64,000 bases of DNA from Apiospora phragmitis. Its lineage: Eukaryota > Ascomycota > Sordariomycetes > Amphisphaeriales > Apiosporaceae. How positions within the stretch are numbered: the first letter of the stretch is position 1; every line of letters begins with the position of its first letter. Both the position numbers and the translations under genes were made by a program. Below are positions 11,299 through 23,160 of this stretch, piece by piece. The notes below the pieces were generated by a model. The model was not told the origin of the DNA. It was given only the letters and a program-made list of their open reading frames with translations, and searched no databases. The DNA lies in contig JAQQWL010000005.1 in assembly GCA_038363925.1 (NCBI GenBank), positions 3,286,001 through 3,350,000 on the forward strand. Reading direction: 5' to 3'.

Positions 11299-11908
11299 TA
11301 TCGTGATGGTCGCTGTGGTAACGCACCACCTAGGCAAACTTAAGGTCGAAGAGCGATCAATCCAATGAATATAGCTCGAGAGAAGTTTAGATGAAACCAG
11401 CTGGGCGGGACCACCAGAATCTACAGATTCAAAATCAAGGGTTCAAGACGACGTCTTTGAACTGGCGGGTCTGACGTCAACTAATTGGAGACGGCAGATA
11501 CCAGCCCGTTGAGAAAACGCTAGACTACGTGGGGGCGGGGGCTTTGGCGGGAGAGACGGGCCCAAAGATCAGCCATCCACCGAAAAAAAAAAAGTGCACT
11601 GATAAGAGGTATGGGAATCTCCGAGATATGACTGAAAACACTCATGGGAATGTTGATTGCTCTAATCGTTATTTAGGATCATCATCTAACATGATTCATT
11701 CCTCAAGCGAACAACTCCGGATTTCCAGGCACCGACAACGTGCCCTGGGGTTCTCCCCAATTCCTCCAGTCAGGTTCCCCTCCTCGTTACCAATGCCAAC
11801 CTCCATAATCATTCATTAAACCCATTATCATTAATAAAGTAGGTAGACATGTAATCGTGCAATCAATAGGACTCCTTGTGGGACAATTCAAACCGCAATC
11901 ATCACGAA
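11299..11908. other. intergenic stretch
   Basis: Promoter of the F-box gene and downstream region of the secreted-protein gene. It holds a short A-run near 11583 and no recognised gene. Confidence 0.5.
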
Positions 11909-12634
11909 TTAGACCATCACCTGCGTGATGTCCACGGCCTGGCAAGTCGGGTTCTGCGGCGGCAGGGTGGTGGCCCAGGCGACGGAAGGGTAGTAGTAAG
12001 CGGTGAAGGACTGCCAGCAGACGAACCAGTTGTAGTAGGCCTTGGGCTGGCTGGGCTTGGGCGGGACGTTGGGCTCGAAGGTCGAGTCGTCCTGGTAGCC
12101 GTAGACGAACATCTTGCCGTCCTTGTCGAAGCCGACCGACTGGCCGCCGGCGTTGCTGCTCGCGCCGAACAGGGGCTGCGCCACATTGCTGGTGCTGGAG
12201 TAGGTGAAGGTCATGGCCGACGGCACAAACGCCGGGTCGCTACCGGGCGCCAGCTGCAGGTTCCACGACAGGAAGCCCACCTCGGCACTATCCATATTTT
12301 GGTTGCCTGTGTAGTTGAAGAAGAAGGAGCCGTAGTTCACGTGGTCACCGCTGGGCGCCGGGCCGTTGTCGAAGCACAGGCCCTCTAAGGCGGCGCCGGC
12401 ATGGCATGCACCACCGTAGCCTAGCAATAGCAGCACGTTAGTTCCCGTGAAGAAGAAGAAAAAACCAGTGCAACTGGTGTCCGCGATTGATTAGGCAAGT
12501 GACGTACCATCAATGGTCTTGTTGTCTTTGCCGGTGATGTGTAAGAAGAACGGGCCGGTCTGGTTCTGAGGTGCCTGGGCCTGCACAGCTGAAGCTGCGA
12601 GAGCCAATAGGGACGCGGACAGCGAGAACTTCAT
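11909..12634 (-). CDS. small secreted fungal protein of unknown function
   Basis: A 212-residue protein from two exons, 12508-12634 and 11909-12420, with an 87-bp intron (gtacgt...gctag) splitting a Gly codon. The N-terminus MKFSLSASLLALAASAVQAQA is a textbook signal peptide with cleavage expected after VQA or AQA. The mature part starts FFLHITGKDNKTIDGY followed by ACHAGAALEGLCF, and ends with paired aromatic/cysteine motifs (NWFVCWQSF, NPTCQAVDIT). Four or more cysteines suggest disulfides. This layout is shared by a group of ascomycete extracellular proteins with no assigned activity (DUF7907-like, from memory); function is not known to me. Several NxT/S sites could be N-glycosylated. Confidence 0.85.
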
Positions 12635-15236
12635 GATGATGGTTGGCTGATGACGGGTGTAATGGAAAACCCCGATCGATGCAAGGTGAATTGATGGCAG
12701 CTGGATGTATTAGACACTGAGACGGATGTAATAGACTGTGACGCACTGAAACAAGGCCTTGATGCTGGGGATGGTATGAGAGAGGATATTGGTTTTTATA
12801 CGGTGGTTGACCTGGCCATCAGGGACAGAAAACGTGCAGATCTCTTTCGCTGATCAGCGTTGTCCAGCCATCGCTTGTTCCTTCCCGACAACAGCGTAAC
12901 GCAATCCGGCCGTACCAAGTGGGCTGCGATTTCCGCGCGGTGGTTTAGTACTTTATAGGTAGTCCTACGATTAGATGGGTCTTGTCACTGCCTAGCAGAG
13001 AGATTGACAAATTGGGAGAATGCATTTGTTCCTTCCCATTCAACACACGACTTCCATAATTGCGTCGCGGACTGTTTCTGCTTACACGGACGACTCTGAC
13101 ACCCGCTCGTATATGCGATGTGACATCGTAACGCCATACCGATCGTCATTTTCCACGACGCATCTCACTACTGTCCTAGACTGAACACTGTAAGACTGTG
13201 ATTGTGTGTCGGAACTGTAGGCAGGTGGGCGCTAGAATCCAGGTCATCAAGCGAGAGCGAGACCGAGCCGCTGAAGCCGGATCGTCATGTGGCACAGCAG
13301 CTAATACAGTAATAAGAATGGGTAAGAAGACCAAAAACTAGCTGCTTGCCAATTGCTAGCCCCATTGTTGATCCCATCGCAGAAGATTGAAGCCGTCGGT
13401 AGGTCTAAACAAGCTCATTGCCGCCTGGGGATATAGCAAGGACTTCCTTGCTGTTCTCGTCCCAAGTAAACCTATCCGGGATTGGAGCCGGTTAGCTCCC
13501 AGCTCCCGACCTAAACGGCAACAGCATCGAAGTGTTTGAGTCCTTGAATAAGTAGATATCATTCAACCTGTCACCAGAAATTGACAGACAATGATGCGTC
13601 AAATTTTTAACCGCGCCCCCTCGGTAAGCTTCTCGAAACTCGTATTCAGGGGTGGGAGGTTCTGAGTGATCCCATGACGCCGATCACCGCTCAATCTGCA
13701 GGTGGCGGGTACGTAGGTGGGCTTGGTGCAAAGCCGCGGTGCCGCGGTCTGCCGATTGCCCGATCGATCGACCAGTTCATCCCCGCCTGGATAGCCTCTT
13801 GATAATTTCCGACATTGCTCCTTCTTGTTTGCTGGAATAGAGGATCACCATCGGAATATTAATCCGCTGCCAGTCAGCCACGGCTTGTGCGAACCTGCCA
13901 CCTGCATCATCCCGCTGGTGGCGCAACTCCAAGTAGTGCACCAAACCATTGCACAAAGACCCCGAATTCAGACATCACGTCACACTTGGTGTCTGGAGCG
14001 GACGTACCTCCGCATTACATGAGCTGTAATCTACGACTCGACGCTTCCATCATCATCCTGGCTGGTAACTCGGCAGCTTGTGCCTCGCTGTTACACTTGC
14101 ATCGTGGCAATGCCCAATCCAACGCTCTTGACCAACCAGTAATGGCTCGCACGACGCAGTTCCATTTGTGCATCGTGCAGGGAATATTGCTGTTGCGTTA
14201 TCGTATCGCCGTCTACTTCGTCTCTTTTGCTCAATCGGGTAATGGGGTCTTTTGGTTCGAGTATCAACCACTACTCGCTATTATTAATAGGTGATAATAA
14301 TAACGAGGGGTTCCCCAGGTTTCCCGAGAGCCCCTCCCACCTGTAGCAAGTCACCACCCGGAAGGGCAACTCACAGCGGAGCCATGCCAAAACTAGTGAG
14401 ACGGAATCAAACTCATCGGATGTTTTGCATCTGCAGCAGTCGATGCCAATGCAGGGAACGCCGGTGTTTCGTCATCAGTATGCAAGAATGGTGGGGAGGC
14501 AATGCCAGAAGCCTCGGCTTCGAAACTGTGAGGTTTACTCGAAACAGCGTAAGAACCGTTCTGCGATTTTCTATAGCGAACCCTAGCCGAGTGACATGAC
14601 TGAAGTTTATGGTTCCTAGATCTATCTGCGCGACACGGAAAGAACATGCTCGAAAAAAGTGAAGCTTGTTTCGGGAAAGCCCAAGTAAAACCTACCCACC
14701 AGTAACCAAGTTCGACTTCGGGAAAATATTTTGCCTCTGGGGCATGCTGCAGGAAAGATATGCATATAGCAAAAGCTGGTATACCTGTTTCAGTGGGTTA
14801 CCAAGACTCGCACAACATGTCATCTGAACGTCGGGATGCAGTTCGCGAGACGCGCCTACGCGGGATGATGGATGCTGCCCACATATCCAATACACCCCCG
14901 TGCATTGATTCTTCAACAGGGAGCGTCATGTAGGTATCGTATGCAGGCATCGTGTGCCGGCATACAGATATGGTGTGTATGTAAGTGCGGGGAGTGTGGC
15001 CGATGTGCGGCTGGATGCTACCTTGTTCGGTTTCTTAATAATTAGTAGGGTTGATATTCCTGCCAATGGTCAAAAATTTTCATCTAACATAACATGTTGG
15101 TTCCTTATGCCCACTTCTTCATTTATGGACGTTCGAGTAATATCAGTTCGGCAACATATACGTTGAACACCCCTTGGCTTTCCCCTGAATACTTACACAT
15201 ATTTTCGTCGCGTTCCTTTCCCTCCCATACCCGAAC
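12635..15236. other. 2.6-kb intergenic region
   Basis: Contains the promoters of the divergent secreted-protein (-) and monooxygenase (+) genes. Several overlapping ORFs of 60-135 codons lie on both strands (for example 13887-14294), but none shows a domain, intron logic or sustained codon bias. I see no RNA gene or repeat. Confidence 0.5.
12793..12800 (-). promoter_or_regulatory. candidate TATA box for the secreted-protein gene
   Basis: On the minus strand the sequence reads TATAAAAA about 160 bp upstream of the ATG at 12634, a plausible core-promoter position for a highly expressed fungal secreted protein. Inferred by position and motif only. Confidence 0.4.
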
Positions 15237-17599
15237 ATGGGTTCGCAAGATGATACTAATGGTGCCAGCGGCATAAATGGCTATGTTACCTATCAGTGCC
15301 GTGATGCCCCCATCCATGCGAATCGGCATCTCCGAGTTGCCTGTATAGGCGCTGGGGCTTCTGGGCTATATCTCGCCTATAAGCTGAGAAAGGACTTCAC
15401 TGACTTCACTTTGGATATCTATGAGAAGAGCCCGGATATCGGGGGCACCTGGTTCGAGAACCGCTACCCGGGGTGTAAGTGATCTTAAAAACATGGGTAT
15501 GAAGTGACAGTACTAAAGTAAAGGTGCTACAGGTGCTTGTGATGCCCCAGCGTGAGTATCCCTTGACCATGGATGGCATAAGACGACGAAAGATGGATTT
15601 AGACTGACATTACTCACGACAGACACAACTATACCTATTCTTTTGAACCCAAGTGGGACTGGTCCTCGAAATACGCATCCGCGACCGAGATCTTCCAGTA
15701 CTTCTCAGACTTCGCGACCAAATACGATCTCCGCCGGTACATCTCTTTCAGCCATGAGGTTGTGGGCGCCCAATGGGACGAAGATGTCAAGGAGTGGATT
15801 GTGGATGTCAGGGAGGGTGGTCCTAACGGCCACACGATACGTCGCCACGCCGATTTCCTCATCAACGCGTCTGGCGTCTTGAACAAGTGGAAGTGGCCCA
15901 ACATCGCCGATTTCGATGCATTTAAGGGCCCCAAGATTCACAGTGCTTCATGGGATCAGAATGTCGACCTCAAGGGTAAAAGGGTCGGACTAATCGGCAA
16001 TGGGTTGGTATTCGTTTGCTGACTTCTACTTTTTGTATACTCTCTATTACTGACTATTACCCTTTTATAGATCGTCTGGAATCCAGATATCTCCTCAGAT
16101 ACAGAAGTGAGTCTCCTGTGTTTGATAATCCGAAGCCGCCTATCATATATCGTCTGCTTACGTGTAATCCGTTGTCACAACAAGAGTCTCGGAGCATGTC
16201 ACAACGTTCATCCGTCAGCCCACCTACGTCGTGCCGCAACAGGGGATGGGGCACCAGAAGTACACCCCGGAAGAGCAGCAGGGGTTCCGCGACGACCCCG
16301 AAAGCCACCTAAAGATGCGCAAGGAGACCGAACGTGCCATGATCGCCGTCTTTCCCGTCTTCGTCCGAGGATCCGCAGCCCAGACTAAAATCACGGACTA
16401 CATGAGAGACGCCATGAAGGACAAGCTCGCGGGCGGCTCCGAAGCCCTCGACCCCGAATTCGCGAAACTCATCCCAGACTTTCCTTTCGGGTGCCGGAGG
16501 CTGACGGCAAGTTTTGATTCTGTTACTCCACAAAGCTTTCAAGTATAGATAACGCTAACAGTAATTATTTTTCTTTCTGGCAATAGCCTGGAGTCGGCTA
16601 TCTCGAGAGTCTGACAAAACCCAACGTGACGGTGGCTCGAGGTAAGCGACTTTCGGGATCTACATTTCCCATTGCATTCGTCATTAGTCATTATCCCAGT
16701 GTGTTAGGGGGGTTATTCGAGGAGTTGCATTTACTTCCTTCTTTGACATTTCCTCCATCCCAAAAGAATAATGCTAACACCGAGGGTCGGTAGGCGGCGG
16801 TGTGGCACGCATGACCCCCGGCGGCTGTATGACCTCGGACGGACGTGAGTGGCCCCTCGACGTTCTCATCTGCGCCACGGGGTTCGACACCACGTTCCGT
16901 CCCCGGTTTCCCCTAATCGGGCGGGGCGGGCGCTCGATGGCAGAGGAGTGGTCCGAGGATAACGCGACCAGCAAGCCGACAACAACGACAGGAGACAACG
17001 GGTCGGCAACATCTGAGGGCGACCGCGGCCGCGGCCCGCGGACCTACCTGAGCCTCGCCGCGCACGGCTACCCCAACTACTTCATGTTCCTGGGCCCCAA
17101 CTGCCCGATCGGCAACGGCCCGATCCTGATCCTGATCGAGCTGGCGGGCGAGTACATGGCCCACTTCCTGAACCGGTGGCAGAAGCAAGGCCCCGGCCTC
17201 GCAAGCTTCGAGCCCAAGCGCCAAGCCGTCGACGACTTCATGGCGCACAAGGACGCCTTCATGGAGTCGCGCGCCGTCTGGTCCAGGTGCGAGTCGTGGT
17301 ACCGCAGCCGCGCGACGGGCCGCGTGACCGCGCTCTGGCCCGGGTCGGCGCCGCACTACATGGAGGCACTCGCGGAGCCGCGGTACGACGACTACGAAGT
17401 TACTTATCACAAGGGGGCTAACCGGTTCGCGTACTTGGGGGATGGGTTCTCGCAGACTGAGCTCGACCCGGATGCGGATACGGCGTTTTACGTTCGGAAT
17501 AACGATCGGGAGGGTTGTGGCATCTTTCGGCCGATGCAGAGTAGGTATAACGCCAAGGATGCTAGTAAGATGCTGGAGTCAGAGTGGGGCATCCCTTGA
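15237..17599 (+). CDS. flavin-dependent Baeyer-Villiger-type monooxygenase
   Basis: FAD/NADPH enzyme of 618 residues that would insert one oxygen next to a carbonyl. Seven exons: 15237-15474, 15533-15551 (19-nt microexon), 15623-16003, 16071-16106, 16185-16506, 16587-16641, 16794-17599; all phases agree and the sum is 619 codons. Motifs in order: FAD-binding GAGASG near residue 39 with GGTWFENRYPG; the Baeyer-Villiger fingerprint FKGPKIHSASW (F-x-G-x-x-x-H-x-x-x-W); NADPH-binding GNGSSG formed across an exon junction; DVLICATGFD, the conserved ATG motif; and MFLGPNCPIGNGP near the C-terminus. Intron 5 (16507-16586) has a GC donor (gcaagt) and AG acceptor. Typical substrates of the family are cyclic or aromatic ketones; the actual one is unknown. 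The frame is clean throughout. Confidence 0.93.
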
Positions 17600-18055
17600 T
17601 CGCCCGAGAGAGAGAAGCGCAAGTCTCTTGAGAAGATGGAGATGTCTAGGATAAAGGCCCGAAGCATCTGCTTATCCAAGAAGCAACCGAGAGGATCTAT
17701 GACTCTGGCCCCGACGACTGGGAGTCGGCCTGGGGCAACAGCGGCGGCAACGGTGGGAACAACGGCGATGATGGAAACGGGAGAGATGACTGAAGCAACA
17801 GTGATATGGATGGAAGCGCGTACTTATTATGTTGTTTACCTATCCTTGCTGGTGATATGTTAGAATCAGAGAGTTGATCATAAATGAATTCAATGTCACG
17901 AGACCCATCGGAACTCTTCATAAGTTGCAGTATATGCGTAAATATGTACATGTCCAAATATTATTTGTACACTGAAATTCCCAGCCTTTGTCTGCCATCC
18001 CTATATCCGGCCATGTCCTCAACTACCAGTGAGGCAATACCTCATGACTCTTGTA
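17600..18055. other. convergent intergenic spacer
   Basis: Short region between the 3' ends of the monooxygenase and the SAT4-like gene. AT-rich 3'UTR-like; no gene seen. Confidence 0.5.
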
Positions 18056-19725
18056 TCACAACCTCAGTACGTTTCGTGATGGCATTAGCCGGCGGCGGCG
18101 GCAAGATGCACTCCTCGGAACTATCGCCCCCGCGAGGGTCGTCGCCACATCGTGGCTGGTAATGCGCGCATTGTACCCCATCCCGACCATGTTGGTGTCG
18201 GACGACTTGTTGTGATGGCGGCCCCCGAGGGCGTCCATCATGTCAAGCGCGTAGATGTCGTGCACGGCGTTGCTGTGCCGCCGATACCCGGACCTCGTGA
18301 TGCCACCACCACCGGTGGTGCTGCTGCTGCCGCCGAGATGACTGCCGCTCTTTCGGCTCCCCGGATGTCCGTACCGCGACGACCCGTACGTGTAGCCGTG
18401 CGAGCGCATGTGGCGCGACGTGGTCTCGAGCAGGCTTTTGAAGAGCGGGCGCAGCGTCGGGAGGGAGGCCGCGAGGATCCCGGCGTGGAGCTCGGCGCTA
18501 AAAGGGGGTGGGGCGGCCGGTGTTAGTTACATGCCTCTTTTCTTTCTGGCAACTGCTAGTAGATGGTCTCTTACGTGTTCCAGAGGAAGAAGGCGGTCGA
18601 CCTTTCGAGAATGGATTAGTCAAAATAGTCACTTTTCAGGGGTCCGGGTGTAATCTCACCAGGTAAAGTCCGTGTTCTCAAAGATATGAGCCCCAAGATA
18701 TACACGGACGATGGCGGCAATACAAGCACTGATTCCCGTATAAGCTCAACGTACTCGAATTAGTTCCGGATATAAGCGAGTACTCACAAGATACCAAGGC
18801 TCAGAGCAAATATCAGAGTAGCCTTGGTTCGATTATTGACTTGGAGCTTCAATATCATGGGAATGGGGAGCAACACAAAAATGACGTCGGTTGTGATATT
18901 TACGGCTTCGAAATGTTAGTATTCTGCCCCGAAGGCCTGATTTATGTGGGCGAACATGTACTTACCTCCATTGAATACCCCGATGTTGGTGAAAGTGGTT
19001 TGGTCAAAGCATTTCGCAGTGGGCGGCCGGACCAATGCAAACGTGGCGTCAGGTGGAACGCATTGAAAGATCAAGGTGCAAACACAGGATATGGTGAATA
19101 AAACGATGAAAACTGCAAAGCAAGTAAGTTAGCTACCCAACTCATTGTCGATTTCTCGATACCACTGCCACCCTACCCTCGTACGGATTCCGAGGGTATT
19201 GAACTTACACTGCGTGAAGATTATGACTCGACGGTACCACTTATTCTGGATGAGGCGAAGTAGAAAGAAGCCGATGGATATCTTGACTAAACTAATGCCG
19301 ACCACCAAGAGGATTCCATGAATGTACTGCCAGCGGAGGAAGGCGGGAAAGAGCGCGAAGTCCAGGTCCCATAGATGCTTGCCGGCACCAGTCTCGCATT
19401 CGCCGACGAAGCAGACCATGGAACCTATGGCTGCTATCTATTTATCGCCACCGGAGACTCATGAGTTACCATTCTGGCTACACCGGAAAAGGGGAAGGTT
19501 CCGGATTGATGGAGTGCTTACCAAAGCCGCAATCATCACCATGTCGTCGACGCCGAGGGTCTTGATCATAAATTGCCGGACCCATATCCGCAGCCCCACA
19601 ATAGCGAAGGATAGTCCCATCATCAGGCCCGAAACCGAGAGGATCATGTCGGCATTGGAGTCTCCCGCCGTCGGGGAAGGTCCGGGAGGAGTTGGCGGCG
19701 GGGAATGTCTTGTTTTGATCTGCAT
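18056..19725 (-). CDS. SAT4/PTH11-like seven-helix integral membrane protein
   Basis: Member of the fungal rhodopsin-like integral membrane protein group (SAT4 family), a large class that includes surface-sensing PTH11-type receptors; ligand unknown. Seven exons: 19522-19725, 19209-19430, 18966-19112, 18788-18905, 18660-18728, 18575-18601 (27 nt), 18056-18497. Visible marks: GLRIWVRQF after helix 1, LGVDDMVMIAAL (D-D motif of helix 2), the CFVGECETGAGKHLWDL extracellular loop, KISIGFFLLRL helix, FQCVPP and AKCFDQTTF loop cysteines, NITTDVIFVLLPIPMILKLQ helix, SLPTLRPLFKSLL. The C-terminus is a cytoplasmic low-complexity tail rich in Gly, Ser and His. Summed exons are one base short of a multiple of three; one extra G at the first donor (near 19521) would fix phase, giving 410 codons. 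Confidence 0.82.
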
Positions 19726-19850
19726 CGTGGCCGAATATACCCTGGTCCTTGGATATGCAGCTAAGCAACAGCAGCAGAAACCTTCAGCAGAGGTTTGTTA
19801 TGGAGACCGTGGTAATAGTCCCACTTGGATATAAATCCCAGTGCTTGTAT

Positions 19851-19864
19851 AGAGAGAGAGAGAG
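19851..19864. repeat. (AG)7 microsatellite
   Basis: Seven consecutive AG dinucleotides in the upstream region of the SAT4-like gene. A simple repeat only. Confidence 0.85.
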
Positions 19865-22800
19865 AAATAGTGTATGTGTAAGGAGTGGAAGGGTTGGGGC
19901 CCTCAGAAGGAATTGCGACATGCGACGGGGATATGTCTCTCCTCTTTGACCCGCGATAGAAACTCTGTCACAACCAAGCCATCTCGACCGTTCGGCCGTT
20001 CTTGCTGTGTTTGCTCTTTGCCCAGCTCCCCTTTCTGTTTTCTCTTTTCTTCTTTTCCGAATTGGCTTCGTCGAACGCCAAGAGAAGATCAAACCCTTCG
20101 CTTGGCAGATGTTGAGTTCGTCAGGAGTTCGGTGGTCGCGGGGTTTGTTACAAGGGGGAAGCTGCGGAAAACCGTATAAGACAAATGGGCCTGCGAGGAA
20201 GGACCATGGGCGGGGTTTGCCGAGCAATCAGCACCCCGTTAACGATGTGTGCCTTGACCTCATCCGGGGAAAAGAGCAATATCTAAACTGGCACCGGAAA
20301 AGGATGCGTGCGCTTCTACAGTAGGTGGTGGGCAATATACTGGACAAATTACCAGCAGGGCGCATCGCGGGGGCTTGCAGGTAGAAATGCCATGTGGGAG
20401 ACAGGTCGACGACATCTGCCGAGACTTAGGGACGTACCCCAAAAGACAACGAGCCGATTGGCCGATTAATATAATTGCATTTTGGCTTTACAGAAACATC
20501 GACTCACGACCTAATTGGATGACAAGGTCTTCGCGGGATAGCTCCATTTGTACGAGCCGGAATCTGAAGGCACACCCTTTGCAGTCGTTCAGTCCCCATT
20601 GCAAAGGAGTGATATCAAAAGAATGACATCCAAGCACAAAGAAATGTCCCAGAGTTGACGCGTACGGCGCCGATGCTGCATGCCTGCCTATATTGTATGT
20701 AATCATTTCTTGCTTCTCTACTAATGGCATATTATCAGATCGAACAATGACACTATGTTACAGAACTGCTGGATTCGAGAGAATACAGGGATCGGATACT
20801 GACCTGCCCAATACCAACACCTTTTTGGAGCTTGCATATGCTGGCAGCCGCCTCCCAAGTCGCACAGACTCGGAGTAATAACCTTGTCATGCGATCTTCT
20901 CCCATCTCTTCTTCATGCGATTCTGAGTTGATTTATGCTATAGACGAATTACCACACCTCAACCTCACTGTGCCGGCATCGTTTATAGCTTCGTAGAGTT
21001 CGAGGCGTATGGCTAAAGTGGCGCACGAAGCGCTTCATGGTTGAGAAAAAAGGAGAAGAAAATATAGTCGTAGGGAGAAGGGGCAAAATTGGTGTGTAGC
21101 TGCATAGCTAGAAGTGCTTGTAAATAAGTACGCAAGGGTTTCATCATGGGAAGTTCGCTGCTGAAGAAGTTGAAAGGAATTCGGAATACCAGCCTCTCAT
21201 TGGATGGGAGGCATATGGAGGGGCATTTGGTAGGGTATTATTGAGCTGCTGTATGTCGTAATGAGCCTGATGCTACATTTGAGGCTAAATGGGTTTCTCG
21301 CCATGGGAACAGGTCATGAGCCAGCCACATGGTAACACCCAACTTTGCTTCGGCATATGAGATGCAACCTTGATTCAGCCACCGCTTGCCACTCATAATA
21401 CCACTCTATAACCGTTATTGGACTTCCGGTAGTTGATAATCCTTAAGTGTCCTATCCCCCCATTCCCAACGGCTTCCGGCATGAGCACAACGTCTCGGTT
21501 AGGAGCCGACCCGGCACCGATTCAACCCCGCAAGCGGCGGTGGAACTTGGTTCAACCAAACGATGAGGGTATCACTACACTGGTAACTTGCATACGACGT
21601 TGCGCTCATAAGTAGTAGCTGGCGCTGTCCCTATCCTGGGCTTAACCCGCATCCGGATGTAACCGAGCTTATCTCTCTATGTTGCCAAGTTGATCTGGCG
21701 GCTCCGCGCTATTGCTACCCAGCGTTGGTAGCAAATAAGGCTGTTAAAATCTAATTTCAGATTGTGTTAAGTGAATTATCTCTCGATGATATCGTCACGA
21801 CCCAGTCAGCTGTATGGCAGGGATGAACACGGCCTGAAGGCATATGGCACCGGCGCATTGCTGGTTCTGTTGACATGAAATGTTGAATAGCAAGAAGGCC
21901 AACCAAAGCAATGCAGATAGTATCAGGTTCGTTGTTTGATGGTCCTAGTTGGCAAGTCCTGCTGCTTTCGTTTAATCTTGGCGAACTGCAACAAGGTGAA
22001 AGCACTCGGCTTCACCGCCCGGCCACAGACAAGGCCATTCTGGTCTAGATGTAATGCGACTGTAAGATGAGAAACTTGCGTTTTCGTTTACGTCTATTCT
22101 GCACTGGTATTCGGCACCGATGTTTCAAATCCTGGTGGACTTCGCCTTGGGAAAAGGGTGTCAAAGACCGGTCAGACGGTGAGTCTTCCGACGGTAACTA
22201 CTGGGTACCCAGTTATGCGAGCAGTCCGACAAGGGTCTTCAACGTACAATTATTTCCGATGTCCACTCTGATTCGCCTCTCCCCCTAGACCTGCGTTTGA
22301 ATGTACCTTGCGTTGGCCGGTAACCGGGGAATTTCTCTTGCAGCGTTACGCTAATGCATGCAGGACCTGCACAGATATCGGCAGGGGTAGTCCATCCCTT
22401 CCAAAGATCCTGCCTCGATGGTAATTTTGCACACCGAGATGTGGTTGGGCCATCTTTCTCAAGGGATATTCCTTGTGGGGTGCCCTCGCAATTGCATTGC
22501 TCATAAGCCTGCTTTCTCATTACCCAAAGTAATCAGAACCACGTGGCATGGGTCTTGGGCAGCAATAAACCTACCTGAGAGGAGCAAACATCTGTTTCCG
22601 AACTTCCCATGTACGGATCCTTGCCCATGTTGTCCTACATAACTGCGTGACCAGTCGGAAATAATTCCCTGGCGAGCCCAGCAAGATGGAGCTAATATCG
22701 AGGCCCCTTGAAAGCCAGTGTGCCGGGTCTAGTGACGAAACCCAGCTCCGCGAGCTGATTCCATGGAAGCCTCCCTTTTCCCCCTATGATACCCTGCCTC

Positions 22801-22985
22801 GCCAGCCATGTGGAGCACACACACCAGCAACGTGGATGTATCACCGGCATTATGAAATCGAGAGAGCTCTCGCTAACTTCCTTTTTAGCTGCTAGTTGAG
22901 ATCTTAGATGAGCTGTCACCATGCAGCTCGCTTACCCAAAAGGGGAAGAATGGACCCCGATCGTTTGCAGAAGGACTTGGTATTC

Positions 22986-22992
22986 ATATATA
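22986..22992 (+). promoter_or_regulatory. candidate TATA box for tyrosinase
   Basis: ATATATA about 170 bp upstream of the tyrosinase ATG. Weak evidence from motif and spacing. Confidence 0.3.
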
Positions 22993-23160
22993 CTGTTGCT
23001 GTATCCCCCCGTGCTGTGGCGTTCAGTTACTCCTTTGCCGTAGCTCCAGGTACTCGCTGATTCTCCTCCGTACACATCTATCATTAAATGACAACTCGCC
23101 TTTGACGGCATATACACCGGTCGTTGCTGCTATCGTTGCTCCAGTCACTGCTTGGAAACC

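Larger units (their letters stand above)
19726..23160. other. 3.4-kb intergenic region
   Basis: Upstream of the SAT4-like gene (-) and the tyrosinase gene (+). Includes an (AG)n tract at 19851-19864 and many short overlapping ORFs without domains. No RNA gene or transposon end recognised. A candidate TATA box for tyrosinase is listed separately. Confidence 0.5.

Noticed and set aside
13825..14647. Cluster of overlapping ORFs in the 2.6-kb intergenic region
   Set aside because: Openings on both strands of similar length, no splice logic or recognisable motif.
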